Origin: Calothrix sp. NIES-4105
GTDB taxonomy: Bacteria; Cyanobacteriota; Cyanobacteriia; Cyanobacteriales; Nostocaceae
Direction of reading: 5' to 3'
Assembly (NCBI RefSeq): GCF_002368415.1
Contig: NZ_AP018290.1
Span: forward strand, 2,111,470 to 2,175,469
Length of the DNA stretch: 64,000 nt
Shown here piece after piece: positions 9,426-18,305 of this stretch (its first letter is position 1; each line of letters begins with the position of its first letter). The notes under the pieces were generated by a model that made no database searches, was not told where the DNA came from, and worked only from the letters and a program-made list of their open reading frames with translations. The position numbers were made by a program, and so were the translations under genes.

Positions 9426-9608
9426 ATGGCTACTTGCCCTTGTTGTTCGCATCGAATGATCCGCCATGTTCGCCATCGTCAGGTGTCTTGGTTTTGTCGT
9501 AGCTGTTGGCAAGATATGCCCAATATACAAGAAAAATCGGCTTCACACCTTAGTTTAGAAAGAATTTTGGCGCCGCAGAGAGTTTTAGGATTGGGCGCCA
9601 GTCGCTAA
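9426..9608 (+). CDS. Small zinc-ribbon protein
   Basis: A 60-residue protein with two CxxC-type knuckles (CPCC near residue 4 and CRSCW near residue 29), basic in its first half, so a zinc-ribbon fold is likely. AAGGAAG at 9412-9418 is a fitting ribosome binding site. Short proteins of this look (CPCC...WFCRxCWQ) occur in cyanobacteria next to signalling genes, from memory of the group; no function is known to me. It sits downstream of the 11-bp-repeat promoter and 41 bp before a histidine kinase. Nucleic-acid binding is possible but unproven. Confidence 0.75.
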   Translation: MATCPCCSHRMIRHVRHRQVSWFCRSCWQDMPNIQEKSASHLSLERILAPQRVLGLGASR

Positions 9609-9649
9609 AAATTGGAATTTTACACCTTATTCATGAAAGTATTTGATCA

Positions 9650-11858
9650 ATGCTTGTTAAAGGTTTATCTCTGCGTCAAAACCAAACCACGTTGTCTTTT
9701 AACCACAACAATGTGCTTAATTCCACACCAACAACGATACAATTTCAGGCGCCCTCTATGTTAACTAACACCAGTTTATGGCAGCTACGAGATAGAGATC
9801 GACTGCTATGCGATATTGCACTGCGAATTCGACAATCACTTGATCTTAACACGATGCTGCAAACCACCGTGGATGAAGTGCGCCAATTTTTACACACAGA
9901 TCGCGTGGTGATTTTTCGTTTTCATCCCGATTGGACGGGCACTGTAGAGGTGGAATCGGTGGGTTCAGATTGGCTTTCTATTCGCTCGACCACCATTGAT
10001 GAACCTTGTTTTGTCGAAGGATATATTGAACCTTTCCGACACGGGCTAGTTACTGCCAAAGCCAATGTTTATACTGCTGGGCTAACGCCGTGCCATCTGG
10101 AGTTGCTGACAAAGTTTCAAGTTAAAGCCAATCTCGTCGTTCCGATTTTGCAAGGCGAGCATCTGTGGGGATTGCTGGCTGCCCATCATTGCTCCCAACC
10201 TCGACAATGGCAGACCATCGAAATTGACCTGCTCAAGCAACTGGCAACGCACGTTAGCATTGCTATTCAACAAGCTGAACTCTATCAACAATTGCAAACT
10301 GAACTAGAAGAACGTAAAGCCGCCGAACAAACTATTCGTGAACAAGCGGCATTGCTTGATTTTTGCAAGGATGCAATCGTCGTTTACGATTTAGAGCATC
10401 GCATTGTGTTTTGGAATCAAGGGGCTGAACGACTATATGGCTGGAAGGCAACCGACGTGCGAGGCAAATATGCTGCATATTTGCTGTACAAAGTGGGAGA
10501 CTGCCAATTGCAACTCGAACCAATCCAAGCAGTCCTCCTACAGCAAGGAGAGTGGGAAGGAGAATTATACCAAATCACCCAGGACGGCAAAAATATTGTG
10601 GTAGAAAGCCATTGGACTTTAATCACAGATGAAGCTCTTAATCCCAAATCTATCCTTGTCGTCAACACCGATGTTACCGAGAAAAAGCAACTCGAAGCGC
10701 AATTTCTACGTGCCCAACGGCTCGAAAGTTTAGGTACGCTTGCTAGTGGCATTGCTCATGATCTCAATAACATTCTTACCCCCATCTTAGCAACGGCTCA
10801 ATTACTACCACTAAAATTTCCTGGCGCCGACCCCAAGCAACAACAGTGGTTCCAAATTCTCGAAACCAGCGCCAAACGCGGTGCGGATCTAGTCAAGCAA
10901 GTGTTATTATTTGCACGTGGCATGGAAGGTAAGCGCACAGATTTAGAAGTCAAACATCTACTGGCAGAAATCAGACAAGTAGTTAAACAAACCTTTCCCA
11001 AATCAATTGATATTTCGCTTGATCTTGAGCCAAACCTCTGGACTGTGAATGCCGATGTCACCCAATTGCATCAAGTACTAATGAATCTAACGATCAATGC
11101 TCGCTTCGGCAATGCCACAAGGGGGAACCCTCGTTCTCACTGCTCAAAATATAACGATCTATGAGCATTATACGCGCATGAATCTAGATGCAAAAGTGGG
11201 TGACTTTGTTGCAATTACGGTTGCTGATACAGGAATGGGGATTGCAAAAGAAATACTCAATCGTATTTTTGAGCCGTTTTTTACCACGAAAGAAGTAGGC
11301 AAAGGAACCGGACTAGGGTTATCCAAGGTGATTGGAATTATTAAAAGTCATGGTGGATTTGTAAACGTATACAGTGAAGTTGGTCGCGGTACTCAAATGA
11401 AAGTCTTTATTCCTGCTTTGCAACAGACAGAACCCGCACCTATCGAAGCAGCAACGCTTCCCATAGGACACGGAGAAACGATTCTCGTAGTCGATGATGA
11501 AGTACACATTCGCTCGGTGTCTAAAACAGCTTTAGAAACATACTACTACCAGGTGCTAACCGCTTGTGACGGTATTGATGCGCTCGCACTTTATGCCCAA
11601 CATCAAGCCAAAATTAAAGGCGTGGTCATTGACATGATGATGCCTGGAATGGATGGTATTACTACGATTCGTGCCTTAAAGCAATTAAATCCCCACGTCA
11701 AAATCATTGCTATGAGTGGACTCAGTATGAACGAAGAGCTAGTTCGAGAAGTCGGCATTACCGATTTTTTGCTTAAGCCCTATACTATTAAAGACATGTT
11801 AGTTTTGTTGAACAAAAATGTTGATCATGTCCTTAGCTATAACGATGTTGATTGTTGA
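9650..11858 (+). pseudogene. GAF-PAS hybrid histidine kinase with a single-base frameshift
   Basis: The first frame (9650-11164) encodes a GAF domain (about 45-210), PAS (225-345), an HDLNN-type H box (H370 in IAHDLNNILTP) and the start of the ATPase domain up to MNLTINAR. The second frame (from about 11107 to 11858) continues with SAMPQGGTLVLTAQN, the G boxes ([16 protein letters not shown]) and a C-terminal receiver (VVIDMMMPGMDG, LLKPYT). Removing one T of the TT at 11105-11106 restores the expected NAR-x-AMPQGGTL. The GAF has C120 in EPCF and C148 in TPCHLELL, 28 residues apart, as in DXCF cyanobacteriochromes. Both halves look well kept, so a recent mutation or an assembly error is more likely than long decay. 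The start is ambiguous (ATG 9650 or 9758). Confidence 0.85.
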
Positions 11859-12046
11859 CCTTCCGTGATGAATTTTTGAGCTAGCGATAAAAGCTATAAT
11901 TAATCCAACATTGGAGGCGCCGTCTTTAATACCTTATCTTTAGCAAATGTAACGATTTATATATATTAATAACTAATTTCAGCAAAGGTAAAGATAATGC
12001 AAAATGTAATCAAGGTGTAATGCAAATCCTCGCGATTATGCCGCTT

Positions 12047-13906
12047 ATGAAAATTTTGTTGATAGAGGCTGACATATCACTCAGTACGGCACTAGTAGAG
12101 TTACTTAGAGCAAATCATTACAGTATTGACTTAGCCAATGATGGCGAAACTGGGTTAGACTTAGTAATGTCGGCTGAATATGATTTAATTTTGTTGGACT
12201 GGCTCATTGCGAAAGTGGATGCTATTACCTTATGTCGGCAACTAAGATCGCAAGGCTACTGCAAACCAATCGTGCTATTAACTGCTTTTAATAGTGATAC
12301 AAACATTATTGCAGGATTAGATGCTGGAGCAGATGATTACGTTATCAAACCATACAACCCAGAAGCATTGTTGGCGAAAATTCGGTCTTGGTTACGTCGA
12401 AGTGGGATAGTCGCATCATCCACATTAAGTTGGGGAAATCTCACTTTAGATCAAAACTCTAGCAAAGTAACTTGTGGGGAACAAATAATTTCCCTCACCG
12501 CGAATGAATACAAACTGCTGGAATTGTTTTTACAAAATCCCAATCGCATCTTTAGCCGGAAGTTAATATTAGATCGGCTTTGGGGTTTTGAAGATGCACC
12601 AGTTGAAAATGCAGTGACAACTCATATTAAAGATCTACGCAAGAAGTTGAAAGCAGGAGGATTGACTCAAGAATTCCTAGAAACTGTCTATGGAATGGGC
12701 TATCGCTTAAATCGTGCCCCAGACCATACTAATCATGCGGCAACGCAACAACAAGATATTCACAAAAAACCCCGCGCGAAAGATTTAGCTTCTATAAATC
12801 GGGTATTAGAACGATTCCGTAATTCGTTTAGTCAACAGGTAACGGTGCTAGAGCAAGCAAAAACTGCGCTCTTAGCAGGCAACTTACAAGCCCAAAGAAA
12901 GCAGCAAGCATTGCATGAAGCACATAAGCTAGCAGGTTCAATGGGAACGTTTGGATATCCAGAAGGTTCTAAACTGGCGCGAGAATTAGAGGATTTACTC
13001 GTCCGAGAATGCACGCTGAATGCGAATGAAATTAACCATTTTTCCCAACTGGTAACAGCATTGCAACAGGAGTTAGCAAAACCACCCGCAACGCTTACTG
13101 CTCAACCTGCTCCTTTGCAGCAAACTCATCGTGTACTAGTAATTGATGATGATACTACTTTGAGGGAGCAGTTGTTGGCTTCTGCAGGGGCTTGGGGAAT
13201 GCGAATGAAAATTGCTCCCGATTTAATCACTGCTCGATCACTCCTAGCCTTGGCAACTCCTGATGCAGTTTTACTAGATTTGAGCTTTCCCGGTAACCAA
13301 GAAGATGGATTAACGCTATTACACGAACTGGTACAAAATTACCCTAATCTGCCAATTGTTGTTTTCACAGCACGAGATAGCCTTGCTGATAGATTAGCAG
13401 TATCACGCTTAGGCGCGCGGCAATTTTTACATAAACCTTCAACAATTGAGCAAATTTTTGGGACGATAACTCGTGTCCTGCCTCAAGCCAAACCATCATT
13501 AGCCAAGGTCTTAATAGTTGATGATGACCCTGTAATCCTAGCTGGATTATCGCAGTTACTTACTCCTTGGGGGTTAGAAGTAATCACCTTATCTCAACCA
13601 CAACAATTTTGGGAAATATTAATCGCAACCTCACCAAATTTAGTGTTGCTAGATTTAGAAATGCCAATAGTTAATGGGTTAGAGTTGTGTCAAGTTTTGC
13701 GCCAAGATGCTCACTGGGGAGATTTGCCTATTTTGGTGGTGACAGCCCATACTGATTCTCAATCGCTTCAACAAGCCTTTGCCGCTGGAGCCGATGATTT
13801 TATCAACAAGCCAGTCCTAGGCCCGGAACTCGTGACACGGGTAATGAGCCGCATTGAAAGAACACGCGCGCGTCAAAGTCCAAAACTAAATATAGTACAA
13901 ACATAG
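12047..13906 (+). CDS. OmpR-family regulator with HPt and two extra receivers (quartet B)
   Basis: A 619-residue paralogue of the protein at 3297 with the same order: receiver 1 (D51 in LILLDWLIA, K in VIKPYN), winged helix (ending TVYGMGYRLN), HPt (H in AHKLAGSMGTFG), receiver 2 (AVLLDLSFP) and receiver 3 (LVLLDLEMP). Receiver 1 has EAD in the acidic pocket, a conservative change. ATG 12047 (MKILLIEAD) aligns with both sister proteins; ATGs at 12020 and 12038 lie in frame upstream. The kinase follows 21 bp later. Receivers 2 and 3 are closer to the 3297 protein than to the one at 685. Confidence 0.92.
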   Translation: MKILLIEADISLSTALVELLRANHYSIDLANDGETGLDLVMSAEYDLILLDWLIAKVDAITLCRQLRSQGYCKPIVLLTAFNSDTNIIAGLDAGADDYVIKPYNPEALLAKIRSWLRRSGIVASSTLSWGNLTLDQNSSKVTCGEQIISLTANEYKLLELFLQNPNRIFSRKLILDRLWGFEDAPVENAVTTHIKDLRKKLKAGGLTQEFLETVYGMGYRLNRAPDHTNHAATQQQDIHKKPRAKDLASINRVLERFRNSFSQQVTVLEQAKTALLAGNLQAQRKQQALHEAHKLAGSMGTFGYPEGSKLARELEDLLVRECTLNANEINHFSQLVTALQQELAKPPATLTAQPAPLQQTHRVLVIDDDTTLREQLLASAGAWGMRMKIAPDLITARSLLALATPDAVLLDLSFPGNQEDGLTLLHELVQNYPNLPIVVFTARDSLADRLAVSRLGARQFLHKPSTIEQIFGTITRVLPQAKPSLAKVLIVDDDPVILAGLSQLLTPWGLEVITLSQPQQFWEILIATSPNLVLLDLEMPIVNGLELCQVLRQDAHWGDLPILVVTAHTDSQSLQQAFAAGADDFINKPVLGPELVTRVMSRIERTRARQSPKLNIVQT

Positions 13907-13927
13907 GGCTAGGGAGAGACAAGAATT

Positions 13928-16900
13928 ATGCGATTTTATCCACAATTATTGTCTTACGGTGTTGCTATAGGCTCAACGGCAATCGCCCTAATGCTGTCAC
14001 TTTCCTTAGAACCGCTTATATCTCGAACTATTGGTGCTTTTTTCTACATAGCTATCCTTGTAAGCACTTGGTATGGTGGTTTTCGTTCAGGGATAGTTAC
14101 AATCGTTCTTTCGACGCTGGCAATTGATTATTTCTTCATTCCTCCTCGATATCACCTTTTTCCCTCTGAGCCACAGGATATATTGCGGCTAGCTGTTTTC
14201 CTATTAGTTGGGTTGATAATTAACCTCCTAACTAGCAATTTTCTCAAAAGTAAACAAAAGATAAAAAAACTGTGTCAACAATTAGCTCAGGAAAATGCAG
14301 AACAACTGCGGATGGCACTATCTGCGGCACAAATGGGCATATGGAACTGGAATATGGTGACAGGAGAAATCAAGTGGTCGCCAGAACATGAGCAGTTATT
14401 TGGCTTGGCTGTTGGTAGCTTTGATGGTAGATATGAAACTTTTGCAGCTTGTGTGCATCCTGAAGATAACTCTTTGGTAAACCAGGTACTACAACAAGCA
14501 CTACAAACGAAGGGCGCCTACCACTGTGAGTTTCGGGTGGTTTGGGGAGATAGTAGCATTCACTGGGTTGAGGGACGGGGACACGCATTTTATAACGAAG
14601 CAGGTCAGCCTGTCCGCATGACAGGAACTATTATGGCTGTTGACGAGCGCAAGCAAGCGCAAAGAGAGCTACAACAGCAATTTCAGCAACAACGTTTAGT
14701 GATGGAAATGACACAGCGTATTCGACAACCGCTCAATTTACAGGAAATTTTACAAACTACTGTTGATGAAGTGCGGCAGTTTTTGGGGTGTGATCGCGTC
14801 ACTATCTTCAAATTTTTTCCTGGCTGGGGTGGAACGACTGTCGTCGAGTCTGTTACATCTGAATGGATGCCTATATTACCACTTCAGATTTACGACCCAT
14901 GCATTGGGGAAGAAAACGTCGAACCCTTTAAAAGAGGTTTAGTTACTGCTAAAGCTGATATTTATAATGCTGGTATTAGCCCCTGTCACGTTGAATTCCT
15001 GTCCAGCCTCCAAGTCAGGGCAAATTTGGTAGTTCCCATTCTCGTGAAAGATAAATTATGGGGATTACTGGCTGCTCATCACTGTGCGGCGCCTCGTGAG
15101 TGGCAATCAAGAGAAATTGATCTACTACAGCAGTTAGGAGCGCAGGTGAGCATTGCTATCCAGCAAGCAGCTTTGTTTGAACAGCTACAAACCCAACTAA
15201 CAGAGCGTCAACAAGCAGAACAAACTCTAGCAAAAGAGCTACTTCGTATTCAAACACTCTTTAATACCTCATTTGATGGCATCGTGATTTTGAATTTGCA
15301 AGGAAATGTGATCGATGCCAATCTCCGATTTGCTCAAATGCTTGGTTACACGCATAAAGAAACCGCAAAGCTTAATATTATAGACTGGGATGCTCAATTT
15401 ACGCCATCTGAACTTCAGCAATTAATGCATGACTATATCAACTTCAAAACTGGAGTTCTAGAAACTTACCACCGACGAAAAGATGGCTCTATATATAATG
15501 TAGAGATCAGCATTAGTATCGTGGAATGGGAGGGAGAAATTCTGCGATTCTGCGTTTGTCGAGATATTACAGAACGCAAACAGGCGCAAATTGCCCTGCA
15601 ACAACTGAATGCCGAACTTGAGCAACGGGTAGTCGAGCGCACTGCACAACTGACCCAAGCAAATGATCGTCTTTTAGAAACGGTGATAGAGCAGCAACAA
15701 ACCCAACTTGTTCTTTTAGAGCAGGCGCAGTTATTGGATCTAGCACACGACACGATTATCACCCGTGACATAAGTGGGGTGATATCTTTCTGGAACGAGG
15801 GAGCAGAGCATATGTATGGTTGGAAAAAAGCCGAAGCAATAGGTCAAATCTCGAATATTCTCTTACAAAGTCAATTTCCTCAACCATTAACAGAAATTGA
15901 AGCAGAACTTTTTGAAAAAGGCTATTGGGAAGGAGAAATTATTCATTTGAGCCGAGATGCTCAACCCCTGACTGTAGCCAGCCGTTGGGTTTTACAAAGA
16001 GATAATGCTGGTAAACCAATTAAGGTTCTGGAAATCAACAATGACATTACTGAGCGTAAACGTATCGAAGATGCTTTACGCCAGAGTGAAGAAAAGTTTC
16101 GCCAACTTGCAGAAAACATCCAAGCTGTATTTTGGATGACAGATATTTACAATCAGCAAGTTCTATATGTGAGTCCTGCTTACGAAAGCATCTGGCAAAG
16201 AAGTTGTGAAAGTATTTACCAAAACTTTTCCAATTGGTTAGATGCAATTCACCCTGCGGATCGCTTGAGCGTGGAAACCGCATTTATGGAACAAGTAAGA
16301 ACAGGGCAATCGGATACAAAATATCGTATCATCCGCCCTGATGGTTCAATGCGTTGGATTCGGGATCGCGCGTTTCCTATCAAAAATGAACTAGGGGAAG
16401 TAGTACGGGTAGCGGGTATTGCAGAGGACATTACCGAGCAGCAAAAAATTGAGCTTCTTAAAAGTGAGTTTATTAGTATAGTTAGTCACGAACTGCGTAC
16501 CCCTTTAACTGCTATTCGAGCTGCACTAGGTTTATTAAATACTGGTATCTACGATAAAAAACCAGACAAGTTTAAACGTATGATTGAAATTGCCGCCATT
16601 GACAGTGATCGCTTAGTGCGTTTAGTCAACGACATTCTCGATTTAGAACGCTTAGAATCAGGACGCGCTGTTTTAAAAAAAACCACCTGTAATGCAAATG
16701 ACTTAATCAAACAAGCTGTAGAGGGAGTGCAAGTGATCGCCAAGCAGCAAAATATTACCTTTAATATTCATCCTACCGATGCTGAGGTTTGCGTGGCGCC
16801 TGATGCGATTATTCAAAACATGATCAACCTGTTAGGTAATGCAATTAAATTTTCGCCTTCTGATTCTACTATTACCCTAATTGTCGAACAGCAAACAGAT

Positions 16901-17149
16901 CATGTACTGTTTCAAGTAACGGATCAAGGTCGAGGTATTCCCACTGATAAGTTAGAAGCAATCTTTGGTAGATTTCAGCAAGTAGATGCCTCTGATTCCC
17001 GTGCCAAAGGAGGTACTGGTTTAGGATTGGCGATTTGTCGTAGTATTATTGAGCAACACGGTGGAAAAATCTGGGCAGAAAGTACTATTGATGTTGGCAG
17101 CACATTTTTCTTCACTCTGCCAACGAACAAGGCAACCATTGAATATTAA
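13928..17149 (+). CDS. Membrane sensor histidine kinase with DUF4118, PAS and cyanobacteriochrome-like GAF (quartet B)
   Basis: A 1073-residue kinase. The first 110 residues hold about four hydrophobic helices of the DUF4118 (KdpD-like) type. Next come PAS_3 (about 125-245, WNWNMVTGEIKWS), GAF (255-415), PAS (430-560), a coiled coil, PAS (600-715) and PAS_3 (720-840). The core has H854 in IVSHELRTPL, N box LLGNAIKFSP, IFGRFQQVD and GGTGLGLAIC. The GAF has C325 in DPCI and C353 in SPCHVEFL, spacing 28, and LQVRANLVVPIL: the pattern of DXCF cyanobacteriochromes with Ile for Phe. The PAS_3, final PAS and core are close to the kinase at 5159, but the DUF4118 and GAF differ, so the sensory parts have been reshuffled. 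A receiver follows 24 bp later. Confidence 0.93.
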   Translation: MRFYPQLLSYGVAIGSTAIALMLSLSLEPLISRTIGAFFYIAILVSTWYGGFRSGIVTIVLSTLAIDYFFIPPRYHLFPSEPQDILRLAVFLLVGLIINLLTSNFLKSKQKIKKLCQQLAQENAEQLRMALSAAQMGIWNWNMVTGEIKWSPEHEQLFGLAVGSFDGRYETFAACVHPEDNSLVNQVLQQALQTKGAYHCEFRVVWGDSSIHWVEGRGHAFYNEAGQPVRMTGTIMAVDERKQAQRELQQQFQQQRLVMEMTQRIRQPLNLQEILQTTVDEVRQFLGCDRVTIFKFFPGWGGTTVVESVTSEWMPILPLQIYDPCIGEENVEPFKRGLVTAKADIYNAGISPCHVEFLSSLQVRANLVVPILVKDKLWGLLAAHHCAAPREWQSREIDLLQQLGAQVSIAIQQAALFEQLQTQLTERQQAEQTLAKELLRIQTLFNTSFDGIVILNLQGNVIDANLRFAQMLGYTHKETAKLNIIDWDAQFTPSELQQLMHDYINFKTGVLETYHRRKDGSIYNVEISISIVEWEGEILRFCVCRDITERKQAQIALQQLNAELEQRVVERTAQLTQANDRLLETVIEQQQTQLVLLEQAQLLDLAHDTIITRDISGVISFWNEGAEHMYGWKKAEAIGQISNILLQSQFPQPLTEIEAELFEKGYWEGEIIHLSRDAQPLTVASRWVLQRDNAGKPIKVLEINNDITERKRIEDALRQSEEKFRQLAENIQAVFWMTDIYNQQVLYVSPAYESIWQRSCESIYQNFSNWLDAIHPADRLSVETAFMEQVRTGQSDTKYRIIRPDGSMRWIRDRAFPIKNELGEVVRVAGIAEDITEQQKIELLKSEFISIVSHELRTPLTAIRAALGLLNTGIYDKKPDKFKRMIEIAAIDSDRLVRLVNDILDLERLESGRAVLKKTTCNANDLIKQAVEGVQVIAKQQNITFNIHPTDAEVCVAPDAIIQNMINLLGNAIKFSPSDSTITLIVEQQTDHVLFQVTDQGRGIPTDKLEAIFGRFQQVDASDSRAKGGTGLGLAICRSIIEQHGGKIWAESTIDVGSTFFFTLPTNKATIEY

Positions 17150-17173
17150 CTATTAACTATTAACTATTAACCA

Positions 17174-17554
17174 ATGACTACCAAAAAAGTATTGATTGTC
17201 GATGATGAAGAAAGAATCCGCGAGCTGGTGCAGGCAATTTTAGAGGATTTGGCCGGATGGGACACAATAACAGCTGGATCAGGGACAGAATGTTTAACAA
17301 TCGCGGCTACAGAACGCATTGATGCTATTCTGCTTGATGTGTCTATGCCTAACATGGACGGCTTTGCAGTGTATGAGCAACTTCAGGCAAATTCAGCCAC
17401 CACTACAATACCCGTAATTTTACTTACAGCCAAAGTTTTGCCAACAGATCGCGCTCACTTTGCCCAAATGGGAATTAGTGGAGTAATCACTAAACCTTTT
17501 GAACCTACGACTATTTCCGACCAAATAGCTCATATTCTTGGGTGGCAAGAATAA
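17174..17554 (+). CDS. Single-domain response regulator (CheY-like)
   Basis: A 126-residue receiver with intact DDEE, AILLDVSMPNMDG, LLTAK and ITKPFEP. It is the same length as, and clearly paralogous to, the receiver at 7885. It begins 24 bp after the kinase; the spacer contains tandem TATTAACTAT repeats (about 17140-17172). It is the probable partner of the kinase at 13928. Confidence 0.92.
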   Translation: MTTKKVLIVDDEERIRELVQAILEDLAGWDTITAGSGTECLTIAATERIDAILLDVSMPNMDGFAVYEQLQANSATTTIPVILLTAKVLPTDRAHFAQMGISGVITKPFEPTTISDQIAHILGWQE

Positions 17555-17577
17555 TTAACTTTTGTAAACAATTCGGA

Positions 17578-17610
17578 TTCTTTATTAGTTCTTTACTTTT
17601 CTAATTTATC
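17578..17610 (+). promoter_or_regulatory. Promoter with 11-bp-spaced direct repeats (site 2)
   Basis: TTCTTTA at 17578 and TTCTTTA at 17589 repeat with an 11-bp period. A weak -10 candidate, TTTATC, lies at 17605, the same 16-bp offset as in the other three sites. It would give the receiver at 17672 its own promoter inside the quartet. Confidence 0.55.
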
Positions 17611-17671
17611 TTTTTTATTTAAAGATAAAGAGTTTCTACTATCACACGAAAGATAACTGGAGTTTGATTTA

Positions 17672-18088
17672 ATGATTACCATAAAGGAGGTAAATATAAC
17701 TAGCAAAACGATATTATTAATCGATGATGAAGTTAGTGTGCGAGAAATTGTAGGACTCTGCCTCAAAGATTTAGGTGGATGGGATGTAGTAATCGCTGAT
17801 TCTTTATTAGACGGATTGCAAAAGGCAGAACTTTTTAAGTTTGATGCAGTTGTACTGGATTTATCAATACATGCTATGAATAGTTTTAGATTTATTGATA
17901 AACTGAGAAATAATCCCCAATTCCAAGCAGTTCCCGCTGTGCTGTTGAGTGCTACGCGGTGGATAGACCCGCAAATTCTTCAACGCTATCAAATTGCAGG
18001 TGTTATTCTCAAACCTTTTGATCCAGTTACACTTTCTTGTGATATTGCTGCAATCTTGGGCTGGAAATCAATGCCAATTGATGATTAA
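17672..18088 (+). CDS. Single-domain response regulator
   Basis: A 138-residue receiver with IDDE, phosphoacceptor Asp in VVLDLSIHAMN, Ser/Ala in LLSATRW and Lys in LKPFDP. It is the intact counterpart of the degenerate protein at 8720 (shared elements KTILLI-D/N and DLGGW/DFGGW). ATG 17672 has TGGAG upstream at about 17658. A strong AAAGGAGGT lies inside the coding sequence at 17683 but no standard start codon follows it in frame, so it is probably incidental. Confidence 0.9.
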   Translation: MITIKEVNITSKTILLIDDEVSVREIVGLCLKDLGGWDVVIADSLLDGLQKAELFKFDAVVLDLSIHAMNSFRFIDKLRNNPQFQAVPAVLLSATRWIDPQILQRYQIAGVILKPFDPVTLSCDIAAILGWKSMPIDD

Positions 18089-18305
18089 TCAAGTAATAGT
18101 GATTGTCCAAAGTTGACTAATATAACCAAACTTAGAAACGCTTGTAAATATAAATTTATTAATTTTGAATTGGTATAATAGTTGGTTCGCTAAACAATTA
18201 TTCATACAGCAAATTCTGTATTTTTAAAAAATAAACTGAAAAAAGTATTTTATCTTATTTTTTTTCGGAGACAAATTTAAATTTATTAAATATAATTTTT
18301 TGTAT

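Noticed and set aside
17683-17695. Strong AAAGGAGGT inside the receiver gene at 17672 as the true ribosome site
   Set aside because: Only ATA follows in frame at the right distance; ATG 17672 has its own TGGAG.
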